In this document: piece after piece, positions 17,814-27,058 of the stretch
Numbering within the stretch: position 1 is the stretch's first letter
How the letters are laid out: each line of letters begins with the position of its first letter
NCBI GenBank assembly: GCA_018666135.1
Contig: JABJAN010000109.1
Location: 1 to 48,004 of the forward strand
Direction: 5' to 3'
From: Alphaproteobacteria bacterium
Lineage (GTDB): Bacteria; Pseudomonadota; Alphaproteobacteria; Puniceispirillales; Puniceispirillaceae
Length of the DNA stretch: 48,004 bases
The notes under the pieces: generated by a model
What the model was told of the DNA's origin: nothing
What the model saw: only the letters and a program-made list of their open reading frames with translations
Database searches by the model: none
Position numbers and translations under genes: made by a program

Positions 17814-17851
17814 GATTATGATGCTCAATTAGCACTGGTTTATTTCGAGAT

Positions 17852-18121
17852 TTATCGACGCAGGCCAAGTGTTGCAATTAATTCTTTATAATCACTTTCC
17901 TTGCGTGATTTAATATAATCGAGAAGATGGCGTCTTTGACCAACCATCATTAACAACCCTCTGCGAGATCCAAAATCTTTTTTATGTATTTTTAGATGCT
18001 CAGTTAAATTAGCAATTCGTTCTGTTAAAATAGCAACCTGTACCGCAGCAGAGCCTGAATCCTTGTCATTCGAACCAAATTTAGTAACTAACTCCGATGT
18101 TTTTTCTTTTGTTATCGACAT
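17852..18121 (-). CDS. rpsO: 30S ribosomal protein S15
   Basis: S15 binds the central domain of 16S rRNA and contacts 23S rRNA across the subunit interface. The 89-residue protein has the S15 pattern [27 protein letters not shown] and [21 protein letters not shown] 18121 lies six bases after a strong AAGGAGG site; the in-frame TTG just before it is not needed. It follows truB by 24 bp and is followed by a terminator and pnp. Confidence 0.98.
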   Translation of the reverse strand: MSITKEKTSELVTKFGSNDKDSGSAAVQVAILTERIANLTEHLKIHKKDFGSRRGLLMMVGQRRHLLDYIKSRKESDYKELIATLGLRR

Positions 18122-18145
18122 CAAATACCTCCTTGCCGATTATGG

Positions 18146-19060
18146 CTATAAGTTAAAAACCCTAACAGGATGAATAATCCCCAAATCTAGTGTTATTAAT
18201 GCAATCGGGCTCCCGTCACAGATAGCAACACATATCTGGTTTTCAAAGGTCTTGTTCCCAAAATAAGGGACACGTTGACCCATTCTTATTCGACCTGCTT
18301 CTTCAGGTGTTATTGACAGTGCCGGGATGTCGTCTAGCGCTGCCGTTAGTGGAATTACATATTTATATGCGTCGGCACTATCTCTCAAACTTGTAAGAAA
18401 ATCCAGTGAAATCGCATCATTAGTCGAAAATTTCCCTACAGATAGACGCTTCAGGTTAGAAATATGCCCTGCTGCTCCTAATCTGCGACCTAAATCTCTT
18501 CCTAACGCACGAATATACGTACCTTTTCCGCAAAACACCGTAAATGTAGCATCATCATCTGTAATAGACTTAAGAGCTAAGTGATGAATTTCTACTTCAC
18601 GCGGCTCTAATATTAATGAGGTGTCACCGCCATTTGTCTCAGACGAACGCGCGATTGAATAAGCGCGCTTACCAGAGACTTTTACAGCTGAATAAATAGG
18701 TGGGGTTTGTTGAATACGTCCCACAAATTCTGGGATACATTCTTCTATCTCATTTTTTGTTGGCTTTTTATCTGAAGTTCGTGTTGGCTCACCTTCCAGA
18801 TCATCAGTCGAAGTTTCATACCCCCACTTTAGCGTAAACTCATATGTTTTTTCGCTATTCATAACATAGGAAACCGTTTTTGTTGCTTCCCCCAATGCTA
18901 TGGGCAACACGCCGGCTGCCAGCGGATCCAAAGTACCCCCATGCCCTATTTTATGACAATTTAAATGCTTTCGGATAATAGCCACCGCTTTAGCAGAACT
19001 AATTCCAACAGGTTTGTCGAGATTTATCCAGCCATGTATTATGACCTTTTCAGATTTCAT
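18146..19060 (-). CDS. truB: tRNA pseudouridine-55 synthase
   Basis: TruB isomerises U55 in the T-loop of almost all tRNAs. The 304-residue protein has the catalytic Asp45 in GGTLDPLAAGVLPIALGEATK, the YEFTLKWGYETSTDDLEGE segment and the GTYIRALGRDLG strand. A C-terminal PUA-like extension of about 50 residues follows. It lies 13 bp after rbfA and 24 bp before rpsO, in the standard operon. Confidence 0.97.
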   Translation of the reverse strand: MKSEKVIIHGWINLDKPVGISSAKAVAIIRKHLNCHKIGHGGTLDPLAAGVLPIALGEATKTVSYVMNSEKTYEFTLKWGYETSTDDLEGEPTRTSDKKPTKNEIEECIPEFVGRIQQTPPIYSAVKVSGKRAYSIARSSETNGGDTSLILEPREVEIHHLALKSITDDDATFTVFCGKGTYIRALGRDLGRRLGAAGHISNLKRLSVGKFSTNDAISLDFLTSLRDSADAYKYVIPLTAALDDIPALSITPEEAGRIRMGQRVPYFGNKTFENQICVAICDGSPIALITLDLGIIHPVRVFNL

Positions 19061-19073
19061 AATAAAATCACTC

Positions 19074-19538
19074 TTAGGATTCTGACGTTTGCGAAATAGT
19101 ATCTAACCGCTCGTCTAACTCTATCTCATCACTATTATTGAGCGTTAATGGCTGGTTTTCTTTATCTGATAAGGTGTTAAATAAGGAGTTCATTTTATCC
19201 ACATGATCAAAACTGCCATCTACTAGAAACTTTAGCTTTGGCATACGTCGCAAATGCACTTTTTGGGACACGTGATGCGCAAAAAAAGGAGCCGTTTTAT
19301 TTAATACAGGAAGAATAATTTCTATGTCTTGACCACCTAAAGGCATTACAAACACCTTGGCATTTGACAAGTCTGGACTAACAGATACCTCGCTAACCGT
19401 AATTGAAATACCGCGCAATTCCTCAATATATGTGTCTTGCCTTATAAAAATACCTGCCAGAACGTGACGTATTTCTTCCCCAACGCGCAATTGTCGTTTG
19501 GTTGGTGGTTTTGCAGCTGCATTAGATTTTCTCGACAT
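19074..19538 (-). CDS. rbfA: Ribosome-binding factor A
   Basis: RbfA is a KH-fold protein that helps mature the 5' end of 16S rRNA in late 30S assembly. The core (about residues 12-125) shows RQLRVGEEIRHVLAGIF, a VSVSPDLSNAKVFVMPLG strand pair and HHVSQKVHLRRMPKLKFLVDGSFD. The last about 30 residues are a polar acidic tail. Length 154 is slightly above average owing to that tail. The gene follows infB after 55 bp. Confidence 0.95.
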   Translation of the reverse strand: MSRKSNAAAKPPTKRQLRVGEEIRHVLAGIFIRQDTYIEELRGISITVSEVSVSPDLSNAKVFVMPLGGQDIEIILPVLNKTAPFFAHHVSQKVHLRRMPKLKFLVDGSFDHVDKMNSLFNTLSDKENQPLTLNNSDEIELDERLDTISQTSES

Positions 19539-19593
19539 TTACTTTGCTCGATCTTTGGTCGAAATAATGATGGTTTTTGGATTCATGCCTTAA

Positions 19594-22191
19594 TTATAAA
19601 GTACGGGCTACCTCTTTTATTTCAAAACATTCGATCACATCGCCTTGTTGAATATCAGAATAGTTTTCAAATGCCATGCCGCATTCAGTGCCATCTTTCA
19701 CTTCTTTTACTTCATCTTTAAAGCGCTTAAGTGTTTTAAGAGCTCCTTCATGAATAACTACATTATCTCTTAGAAGACGAACCTTACAACCACGACGGAT
19801 AATACCTTCCGTTACATAACACCCTGCAACTTTTCCAAGCTTAGAAACAGAGAACACTTCTCTGATTTCTGCATATCCAATAAAGTCCTCTTGCTGATCT
19901 GGGCTTAATAAACCGCCCATTGCAGACTTAATTTCATCAATTAATTCATAGATGATTGAATGATATCTAATATCAACACCATCCCGGCGGGCTAAGTCAC
20001 GTGCCTGTGGGATTGCTCTTACATTAAAGCCGACAACAATCGCCTGAGATGCCGCTGCAAGTGATATATCTGATTCAGATAATGCTCCTACACCGCCAGT
20101 TAATATTCGCACTTTAACCTGCTCTGTTGCAAGCTTATCAAGCGCCACTTTAATAGCTTCCAAAGAACCATGAACATCTGTTTTGATAACAACAGGAAGC
20201 TCTTCTGCTTCTCCTGCTGCAATGGCAGATAACATTTGTTCAACTGAGCCACGTGCTGTAACCGCAGCCTCTTTATCACGTGCCTGTCTACTTCGATAAT
20301 CAGCTATTTCACGAGCACGCGCATCTGTCTGGACCACCACAATTTGATCACCAGCCATTGGCGTGCCGTTTAAACCTAGTACTTCTATTGGTTGACCTGG
20401 GAGCGCCTCTTTTAGATTTGCACCTCTATCATTTAATAACGCCCGAACCTTTCCATGTTCTGCGCCAACCACAAAAATATCCCCAACTCTCAGGGTCCCT
20501 TTTTGTACCAAAACAGTAGCAACAGAACCTCTTCCGCGTTCTACTTTTGCTTCAATAACAGACCCTTCTGCAGGTCTATCTGGATTTGCTTTTAGCTCCA
20601 GAATTTCTGCCTGAAGCATCATTGCCTCTTCTAACTTTTCAAGACCAATTCCTGTATGGGCAGATACGTCTATGCATTGTATATCGCCGCCAAAATCTTC
20701 GGTGATGATTTCATGTTGAAGCAAATCACTTCTTACACGCTGTGCATCTGCTTCTGGCTTATCACATTTATTTACCGCAACGATAATTGGACAATTTGCT
20801 GCTTTTGCATGATTAATCGCTTCAATTGTTTGCGCTTTAACAGAATCATCTGCTGCTACCACAAGTACAACTATATCTGTGGTGGAAGCTCCTCGCAAAC
20901 GCATTTCTGTAAATGCTTCATGTCCAGGAGTATCGATGAATGTTATGATATTATCTGCTTTTGTTTTTATTTGATAAGCGCCAATATGTTGGGTAATACC
21001 GCCTGATTCACCTCCAGCAACATCCGTTTGCCTAATAGCATCCAATAAGCTTGTCTTTCCATGGTCCACATGTCCCATGATAGTTATCACTGGCGGTCTT
21101 GCCTTTAAACTATCTTGCGAATCTTCTTCACCTTCCAGCCCGATTTCGATGTCTGACTCAGAAACACGCAAAGCCTTGTGACCAAATTCGATAGTTACCA
21201 GTTCAGCAGTTTCAGCATCAATAGTCTGAGTAGCAGTGACCATGATACCCTGCTTCATTAATTCTTTTACCACATCTGCAGCACGCTCAGCCATTCTATT
21301 AGCAAGCTCAGACACGGTGATTGAATCTGGGATAATTACATCTCTTACCTGTTTAACCTGTTGCTGTGCCTCTTCACGCATCCGTGCTTTTTCGCGCTGA
21401 CGCCTAACAGAAGCCAAAGAACGTTGACGACCACCTTCAGAGCCAGACAATGCTTCAGAAATAGTTAGTTTTCCTTGCCTTCTTGTATCTAAATCACGGC
21501 CTCGCCCAGGCGACCTTTTCGGTTGCTCAACATCATCTTCGCGCTTGCGTCTATTAGTTGGGGATTCATTTGGTCGTTTTATCTGAGGCGCTTCTTTTAC
21601 AATATCAACAGGAGCAGGATTAGCTTGTTGACGCTTCTGATTTTCTGCTTCAATTTTGGCTATTTCTTGTTCTTTTTTTGCTCTTGCCTGCGCTTCTATC
21701 TCTTCTAATTCAGCCAATTCGGCACGACGTCTAATAGATAGTGGATCTTTTGGTTTTTCTGGCTCACTCGCAACATCATCAGAACTATCTGCACCTTGTT
21801 GATCTAGCATGCCCGCATTTTGATCTTCATCTTTTAACGCTGCAACAGAATCTTCCGAGCGCTTAATTCCTTGTTTTAAAACAGCGATTCGATTCGCACG
21901 TTCTGTTGCTGTAAGACCGTCTTGTAGTTGAGTTGTTACTTCTTCACTCTCAGTCTGAGCTGGCGTTAAAGCTGGCGCTGGTGTCGGCTGAGTTTGTCCT
22001 GCAGGAACAGAGGATGTTCTTTGTATCTGGCTAGCAGGTGCCCGTTTTCTGCGCACTTCAACCTGTACTGTTTTACCTCTTCTGGCACCTACCTCAGCAC
22101 CTCTACGAGGGGGGGAGTCCAAACCACCAAGGGACAATTTGCCACTTCCTGACAAACTTAAAGTCTTGGTCTTGTTCGTTTCGTCACTCAT
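19594..22191 (-). CDS. infB: Translation initiation factor IF-2
   Basis: IF2 is the GTPase that delivers fMet-tRNA to the 30S subunit and promotes subunit joining. The 865 residues begin with the [13 protein letters not shown] motif common in alphaproteobacterial IF2. A long charged, coiled-coil-rich N-terminal region with [14 protein letters not shown] (about 150-200) follows, then the IF2N domain (about 285-340). The G motifs are GHVDHGKT (373-380), DTPGH (420-424) and NKCD (474-477), with domains II-IV after them. All catalytic motifs are intact. The ATG follows AAGGG closely. Confidence 0.97.
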   Translation of the reverse strand: MSDETNKTKTLSLSGSGKLSLGGLDSPPRRGAEVGARRGKTVQVEVRRKRAPASQIQRTSSVPAGQTQPTPAPALTPAQTESEEVTTQLQDGLTATERANRIAVLKQGIKRSEDSVAALKDEDQNAGMLDQQGADSSDDVASEPEKPKDPLSIRRRAELAELEEIEAQARAKKEQEIAKIEAENQKRQQANPAPVDIVKEAPQIKRPNESPTNRRKREDDVEQPKRSPGRGRDLDTRRQGKLTISEALSGSEGGRQRSLASVRRQREKARMREEAQQQVKQVRDVIIPDSITVSELANRMAERAADVVKELMKQGIMVTATQTIDAETAELVTIEFGHKALRVSESDIEIGLEGEEDSQDSLKARPPVITIMGHVDHGKTSLLDAIRQTDVAGGESGGITQHIGAYQIKTKADNIITFIDTPGHEAFTEMRLRGASTTDIVVLVVAADDSVKAQTIEAINHAKAANCPIIVAVNKCDKPEADAQRVRSDLLQHEIITEDFGGDIQCIDVSAHTGIGLEKLEEAMMLQAEILELKANPDRPAEGSVIEAKVERGRGSVATVLVQKGTLRVGDIFVVGAEHGKVRALLNDRGANLKEALPGQPIEVLGLNGTPMAGDQIVVVQTDARAREIADYRSRQARDKEAAVTARGSVEQMLSAIAAGEAEELPVVIKTDVHGSLEAIKVALDKLATEQVKVRILTGGVGALSESDISLAAASQAIVVGFNVRAIPQARDLARRDGVDIRYHSIIYELIDEIKSAMGGLLSPDQQEDFIGYAEIREVFSVSKLGKVAGCYVTEGIIRRGCKVRLLRDNVVIHEGALKTLKRFKDEVKEVKDGTECGMAFENYSDIQQGDVIECFEIKEVARTL

Positions 22192-22230
22192 TATACGCCC
22201 TTTTTGTTTTCTTTAAAGCCTGATTAGCTT

Positions 22231-22857
22231 TTAACCTTGCTCGTTGATACACCCGTCAGTGCCCTCATGACAAGAGATCACGTGAATAAATGGCTTCCAT
22301 CGGTGAAAAGAATGTTTGATAGCACTTCCATCAAACTGCGATTTGCCCTCTTTTATACCAAGGATACCTACATAAGCTATAGCATGCCTGCCAAATGCCC
22401 CTCCAAGAGTCTCCGCTGGAATCTCTCGCATTACCCAATTTGGGTTAGTTGCAGATTCTAGCTGTCGTGACTCTCGAACTGACGCATCATTAGCTATTAA
22501 AAGACCTACCAGAGATGCGTTATCTTTTAATTTTCCAGCCCCAGCAATAGCACAGCCATATTTACGTGCTAAACTAAGTTGCTGAATAAATCTTTTTTCC
22601 AACAAATGGGCAACTGACAAAATAAATGTGTCTATTTCCAGATCTGATAATTTTTTTTGAAAGCCGATATGCTTAGCAAATTTGGTTTTTTTCAATGCCT
22701 CACGCACACTTTCAGGTCGTGGTTCTACATATGCTCCGCGACCTGGCAATTTTTCAGCCAAGTCGAGCGTAAGTAGCCCATCTGGACTTACAACAAATCT
22801 TAAAAGATTTGATGATTCATCTGTCTTGCCTGATATGATACATGTTCGCATTGCCAT
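22231..22857 (-). CDS. YlxR-L7Ae fusion, RNA-binding protein of the nusA operon
   Basis: Residues 1-80 form a YlxR (DUF448) domain with CIISGKTDES, LLRFVVSPDG and the PGRGAYV signature. Residues about 90-185 resemble the L7Ae/L30e RNA-binding fold (QLSLARKYGCAIAGAGK, LVGLLIANDAS). The two-domain form is the usual alphaproteobacterial version of this gene. It is thought to bind RNA and act with ribosome or transcription factors, but its exact job is not settled. It lies 18 bp after nusA and 39 bp before infB. Confidence 0.92.
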   Translation of the reverse strand: MAMRTCIISGKTDESSNLLRFVVSPDGLLTLDLAEKLPGRGAYVEPRPESVREALKKTKFAKHIGFQKKLSDLEIDTFILSVAHLLEKRFIQQLSLARKYGCAIAGAGKLKDNASLVGLLIANDASVRESRQLESATNPNWVMREIPAETLGGAFGRHAIAYVGILGIKEGKSQFDGSAIKHSFHRWKPFIHVISCHEGTDGCINEQG

Positions 22858-22875
22858 ATAGAGTCGTTTTCATAC

Positions 22876-24429
22876 CTATTGACCTGATGATTCAGAAGTA
22901 TCTGCTACAGAATCATCCTCAGACACTGGCTCATCTTCAAACCAATGTGCCCTTGCAGCCATAATTATATTTCCTGCTTCTGATTCATCATCAAGACCAA
23001 GGTCTCCGATAAGGCTCATTAGCTCTTCGCTATCTAACTCTGCCAAGTCATCAAGACTAATAACCTCGTTTTCAGCAAGCTTTAACATCATCGGGAGTGA
23101 GAGATATTCAAACTGACGCAGATCATCTGAGATTTTTAATCTAGCAAGCTCGCTTTCTATTCGCTTATTTTCAACATCAACAAACTCTGATGCACGATTA
23201 TGAATTTCAGTCGCAATATCAATGTCAAATCCTTGGATTTCAGAAAGTTCTTCAATATCAGTAACGACGATATCTTCAACCATCACAAATCCTTCTGCAA
23301 CTAGAAGATGGGCAATAACATCATCAATATTCAGTGCTTCAATAAAGCGATCTGAACGTGTTTTAATTTCTTCTTGTCGTTTTTCTGACTCTTCTGCTTC
23401 TGTCAAAATATCGATGTACCAACCAGTAAGCTGAGAGGCAAGGCGTACATTTTGACCCCGTCTACCAATGGCAAGACTAAGCTGGTCATCTGGAACCACA
23501 ACTTCCATTCTGCTTGCTACCTCATCCATCAAAACCTTAGAAACCTCTGCTGGTGCTAACGCATTAACAACAAAACCTACCGGATCCTCTGAAAAAGGAA
23601 TTATTTCTATTTTCTCTCCCTGCAGCTCACCTACAACTGCTTGTACTCTACTTCCGCGCAATCCCACACACGCACCTACAGGGTCGATACTAGTATCACG
23701 AGAAACTACTGAGATTTTTGCTCTACTTCCAGGCTCTCTTGCAACTGCTTTTATTTCAATAATTCCATCATAAATTTCTGGAACTTCTTGTGTAAATAAT
23801 TTAGCCATAAATTCATTTGCTGCTCTTGATAGAAAAATCTGAGGTCCTCTTACTTCTTCTCTTACCTCTTTAATATAAGCTCTAATTCTATCTCCCTGGC
23901 GTAAATTCTCCCGAGGTATCATCTCTTCACGTCTGATTACGCCTTCTGCTCTGCCAAGATCTACCGTGATGGAATAGCTTTCAGCTCGTTTGATTGTGCC
24001 AACAACAATTTCACCAACTCTATCTTTATATTCTGCATATTGTCTTGCACGCTCAGCGTCTCTGACTTTTTGAGAAATTACTTGTTTGGCTGTTTGCGCG
24101 GCTATTCTGCCAAATTCTATTGGGGGTAATAACTCTTTTAAAAACTCACCTAATTCAAGCTGATGTTTTTTTCCTTCCTCAACAGACATTTGGGTTGCAT
24201 CATCTTCAACTTCTTCAGCAACTTCGGTCCATCTCTCAAGACTAATAGTACCTGACTTTCTGTCAATCATTGCTCGGATATCATGCTCTTGACCATATTT
24301 TGATCTACCAGCTTTTTGGATAGCTTCTTCCATCGCGCTAATAACCTGTTCACGGTCAATTGATTTTTCACGGGCAACCGCATCTGCTATTTGAATAAGC
24401 TCTAATCCAGGAACTGATGATGTATCCAT
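22876..24429 (-). CDS. nusA: Transcription termination/antitermination factor NusA
   Basis: NusA binds RNA polymerase and nascent RNA and modulates pausing, termination and antitermination. With ATG 24429 the protein has 517 residues: N-terminal polymerase-binding domain (1-105), S1 (about 115-180, VGEIVVGTIKRAESYSITVDLG), tandem KH domains (GACVGLRGSRVQAVVGEL; AIGRRGQNVRLASQLTGW), and a C-terminal acidic repeat region. I chose this start over the in-frame 24492 because MDTSSVPGLELIQIADAV is the typical beginning and GAGAG precedes it; the longer form would overlap rimP. Confidence 0.96.
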   Translation of the reverse strand: MDTSSVPGLELIQIADAVAREKSIDREQVISAMEEAIQKAGRSKYGQEHDIRAMIDRKSGTISLERWTEVAEEVEDDATQMSVEEGKKHQLELGEFLKELLPPIEFGRIAAQTAKQVISQKVRDAERARQYAEYKDRVGEIVVGTIKRAESYSITVDLGRAEGVIRREEMIPRENLRQGDRIRAYIKEVREEVRGPQIFLSRAANEFMAKLFTQEVPEIYDGIIEIKAVAREPGSRAKISVVSRDTSIDPVGACVGLRGSRVQAVVGELQGEKIEIIPFSEDPVGFVVNALAPAEVSKVLMDEVASRMEVVVPDDQLSLAIGRRGQNVRLASQLTGWYIDILTEAEESEKRQEEIKTRSDRFIEALNIDDVIAHLLVAEGFVMVEDIVVTDIEELSEIQGFDIDIATEIHNRASEFVDVENKRIESELARLKISDDLRQFEYLSLPMMLKLAENEVISLDDLAELDSEELMSLIGDLGLDDESEAGNIIMAARAHWFEDEPVSEDDSVADTSESSGQ

Positions 24430-24448
24430 TGTAATCTCTCTTCTTGTT

Positions 24449-24952
24449 TTATGATGACCTTGCTGGGGTCGAAAAATATTCACTTGGGTCAATTCGAGTT
24501 GATTCTAACTCTGATAGCCTAAGTTTAATCTGGCCAAATCCTGTCTCGAAAATGATGTTTTCATCTTCATCAATATCAGCAATCTTACCTCTAAACCGCT
24601 TTCTGCCTTCTTGCATAAACCGCATACGCACTTTAACCAATTCTCCCTTAAACCTTATAAAATCAGAGAGTTTGGTCAGCGGTCTATCAATACCAGGAGA
24701 GCTAACCTCAAGATTATAAGCATCTTGAATAGGGTCTTCTACATCTAAAACCGTTGCAACATGTCGACTGATCTTCGCACAATCCTCTACTGTCATTTCA
24801 GATAGATCAGAAGGTTCAGCCATAATTTGTAAGCTTCCACGCATTTTTTTATTTTTTTTATCCACAGGTACAGAGTAATGCAAACGCACTAACATATAGC
24901 CAATATCGGCAAGGGCTGGTTCAATAATTTCTGTCAGTTTTTGATACGACAT
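24449..24952 (-). CDS. rimP: Ribosome maturation factor RimP
   Basis: RimP assists 30S assembly around S19 and S12. The 167-residue protein shows the N-terminal domain (EPALADIGYMLVRLHY), the central signature CAKISRHVATVLDVEDPI and YNLEVSSPGIDRPL, and a C-terminal SH3-like domain (KGELVKVRMR, GKIADIDEDENIIFET). It heads the rimP-nusA-ylxR-infB-rbfA-truB-rpsO run and is separated from nusA by 19 bp. Confidence 0.95.
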   Translation of the reverse strand: MSYQKLTEIIEPALADIGYMLVRLHYSVPVDKKNKKMRGSLQIMAEPSDLSEMTVEDCAKISRHVATVLDVEDPIQDAYNLEVSSPGIDRPLTKLSDFIRFKGELVKVRMRFMQEGRKRFRGKIADIDEDENIIFETGFGQIKLRLSELESTRIDPSEYFSTPARSS

Positions 24953-24985
24953 TTATCTCTGCATTATTCTTTGTTTTTAACCAAT

Positions 24986-25009
24986 AAAAAAGGCGGGCAT
25001 TTGCCCACC
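24986..25009 (-). terminator. Terminator after trmB
   Basis: A 7-bp stem with one C/A mismatch (GGCGGGC / GCCCACC, ATTT loop, 24992-25009) is followed on the minus strand by six T (plus-strand A run 24986-24991). It lies about 130 bases after trmB and about 35 bases before the rimP start, so the rimP promoter must overlap or lie very close to it. The rest of 25010-25137 shows only AT-rich sequence. Confidence 0.7.
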
Positions 25010-25137
25010 ACATAATTTTCCACGTGAATTTGTAATAGAAATATCACGATTTTTGTGATTTATCAAGTATTTTGGCAAATGAAGCGATAATCACTATTTA
25101 ACAAATATTATGTATCATAAAATAATAATTTGAATAG

Positions 25138-25815
25138 TTAAATTGATAATCTTTTAAACTTAAACCAAGCTGGCTTTCGGCCCTCCTCTATAGCCTTTTT
25201 CATGTATCTAGTTTCAGGCCATTGGATTGGTTTTACACGCCAATCATCTGGATGCTCAACAGACCAGCTGAAATGAGGGTTTGCCATAATGCCAGAAAGA
25301 ATCCAATTTTTGGCAGATGCATGGTCACTAGCCATTCGCAATTCACCGCCTTCTTTTATAAGTCTTGCAAACTCAGCTAAGTTTTCTTTGTTTATGATTC
25401 GCCTGCTGGCATGTCTTGACTTTGGCCAAGGGTCAGGAAACATAATGAAAATGCCATCTAAACTTGCTATAGGCCAAGCAGCAAGTTGCAAGCGTATATC
25501 ATCAGGCCAAATTCTTACATTATCTAATTTTTTATCGCTGCAATGTTTTAATAGAGAGCCTACCCCATTTAAAAATGGTTCTGCTCCAATATACCCATTT
25601 TGCGGCGCATTTTTTGCTTCCTTTGCTAAATGCTCACCACCACCAAAACCAATTTCTAAAAATATTTTTTCTGGCTGATGAGAAAATAAAGATGTCAGAT
25701 TATGCAGGCTTTTAGGAATTAAGTATTTTGGTAAATCTTCTTCTAATAATCGCCTTGCTGTATTCCGCAAGGGTCTGCCTTTTCTGCGACCATAAAAAGG
25801 TATAAAAGCTTCCAT
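25138..25815 (-). CDS. trmB: tRNA (guanine-N7)-methyltransferase
   Basis: TrmB methylates G46 in the variable loop of tRNA. The 225 residues contain the SAM-binding EIGFGGGEHLAKEA and GAEPFLNGV segments, and the family-specific FPDPWPKSRHASRR with its catalytic Asp. The C-terminal SWSVEHPDDWRVKPIQWPETRYMKKA is typical. The N-terminal FYGRRKGRPL is also usual in alphaproteobacterial TrmB. It follows metK by 40 bp without an evident ribosome site. Confidence 0.95.
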   Translation of the reverse strand: MEAFIPFYGRRKGRPLRNTARRLLEEDLPKYLIPKSLHNLTSLFSHQPEKIFLEIGFGGGEHLAKEAKNAPQNGYIGAEPFLNGVGSLLKHCSDKKLDNVRIWPDDIRLQLAAWPIASLDGIFIMFPDPWPKSRHASRRIINKENLAEFARLIKEGGELRMASDHASAKNWILSGIMANPHFSWSVEHPDDWRVKPIQWPETRYMKKAIEEGRKPAWFKFKRLSI

Positions 25816-25855
25816 AATTTTATTTCTTTTATAAGGACCTTCTAAAACAAGCTTA

Positions 25856-27031
25856 TTAAATAGCCGATTTTAGGGACTCTATTAGATTTACATTTTCCCA
25901 AGTAAATGTGTTTTTACCCATTTCTTCAAAATTACGGCCGAAATGACCATATGCAGAAGTACACGCATAAATAGGGTTATTCAGCTTTAAATGTGTGCGA
26001 ATGCCTTTAGGGGACAGATCCATTACCTGTCTTACCGCATTCTCAATTTTGATACTACTAAACTGACTAGTGCCATGAGTATCTACTGAAATTGATACTG
26101 GTTGAGACACACCTATTGCATAAGCCACCTGTATCGTACATTTTTCTGCGATACCAGCTGCAACTATATTTTTTGCAAGGTATCTTGCCGCATAGGCAGC
26201 TGACCTATCAACCTTGGTTGGATCCTTTCCAGAAAAAGCGCCGCCGCCATGTGGCGCAGCACCACCATATGTATCTACAATTATTTTTCTGCCAGTAAGA
26301 CCCGCATCCCCGTCTGGTCCGCCAATTTCAAATTTACCTGTTGGATTAACTAATAAATTTTCTTTTGAAACCATCCATCCATCAGGCAGTATATCAGCAA
26401 TTATGGGCGTTACCAGCCCACGGATTTCTTCAACAGACACATCTTTTTTATGTTGGGTAGATAAAACAATTGTCTCAACACCCATAATTTTTCCATCATC
26501 GCTATATTTCAGTGTAAGTTGAGATTTTGCGTCTGGTCCTAAGATCGTTTCTGGGTCTTGTTTCCGAATAAGTGCAAGCGTTTTCAAAATAGCATGAGAA
26601 TAGTGAATAGCGGCAGGCATCAATGATTCTGTCTCACGGCAGGCATAACCAAACATTAATCCTTGGTCACCTGCACCCTCGTCCTTCTTAGAATCAGCAT
26701 CAACCCCTTGGGAAATATCTACGGATTGTTCGTGAAGATAGTTTTGAAAATCAAAATGTGCATGGTGAAATTTTTCTTGCTCATAGCCAATTTCTTTTAC
26801 CGCGGCGCGAACTGCAGGCTCGATTTTTTTCATGATGACAGGCAATATTTCTTCTGTTGCCCTAACCTCGCCAGCTAATATTACTCTGTTAGTGGTGGCT
26901 AAAGTCTCACAGGCAACGCGCGCTTCAGGCTCATGCGTTAGAAATAAATCAAGGATGGTATCAGATATCCTATCACAAATCTTATCAGGATGCCCTTCAG
27001 AAACAGATTCAGATGTAAAAAGATACGGCAT
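25856..27031 (-). CDS. metK: S-adenosylmethionine synthetase
   Basis: MetK makes SAM from methionine and ATP. The 391-residue protein begins with the signature [20 protein letters not shown] and contains [12 protein letters not shown] and the phosphate-loop-like [22 protein letters not shown]. All three domain repeats are present. It lies 27 bp after lnt, too close for an upstream SAM riboswitch of the kinds often found before metK in Alphaproteobacteria, so it is expressed with lnt. SAM made here feeds UbiE, TrmB and MiaB in this same window. Confidence 0.97.
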   Translation of the reverse strand: MPYLFTSESVSEGHPDKICDRISDTILDLFLTHEPEARVACETLATTNRVILAGEVRATEEILPVIMKKIEPAVRAAVKEIGYEQEKFHHAHFDFQNYLHEQSVDISQGVDADSKKDEGAGDQGLMFGYACRETESLMPAAIHYSHAILKTLALIRKQDPETILGPDAKSQLTLKYSDDGKIMGVETIVLSTQHKKDVSVEEIRGLVTPIIADILPDGWMVSKENLLVNPTGKFEIGGPDGDAGLTGRKIIVDTYGGAAPHGGGAFSGKDPTKVDRSAAYAARYLAKNIVAAGIAEKCTIQVAYAIGVSQPVSISVDTHGTSQFSSIKIENAVRQVMDLSPKGIRTHLKLNNPIYACTSAYGHFGRNFEEMGKNTFTWENVNLIESLKSAI

Positions 27032-27058
27032 AGCAATTTTTCCAACAAAAATTAAATG

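Larger units (their letters stand above)
17525..17851. other. rpsO-pnp intergenic region, 327 bp
   Basis: No protein gene or tRNA was recognised. The region holds the rpsO terminator (17784-17813) and an 8-bp inverted repeat (17647-17674). Nearby a minus-strand promoter candidate can be read: TTGTTG at 17650-17655, spacer 18, TATATT near 17626. The rest shows nothing distinctive. Confidence 0.55.

Noticed and set aside
19195-19203. Perfect DnaA box TTATCCACA
   Set aside because: It lies within rbfA, and another at 24858-24866 lies within rimP. The two are isolated and inside coding sequence, so they are not evidence of an origin.
20656-21006. 116-codon plus-strand open frame rich in Cys and Ile
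   Set aside because: Antisense to the infB G domain; composition is an artefact of the opposite frame.
25289-25678. 129-codon plus-strand open frame
   Set aside because: Antisense shadow of trmB; no family resemblance or ribosome site.
27032-27058. SAM riboswitch before metK
   Set aside because: The gap is only 27 bp, too short for any known SAM-binding leader.
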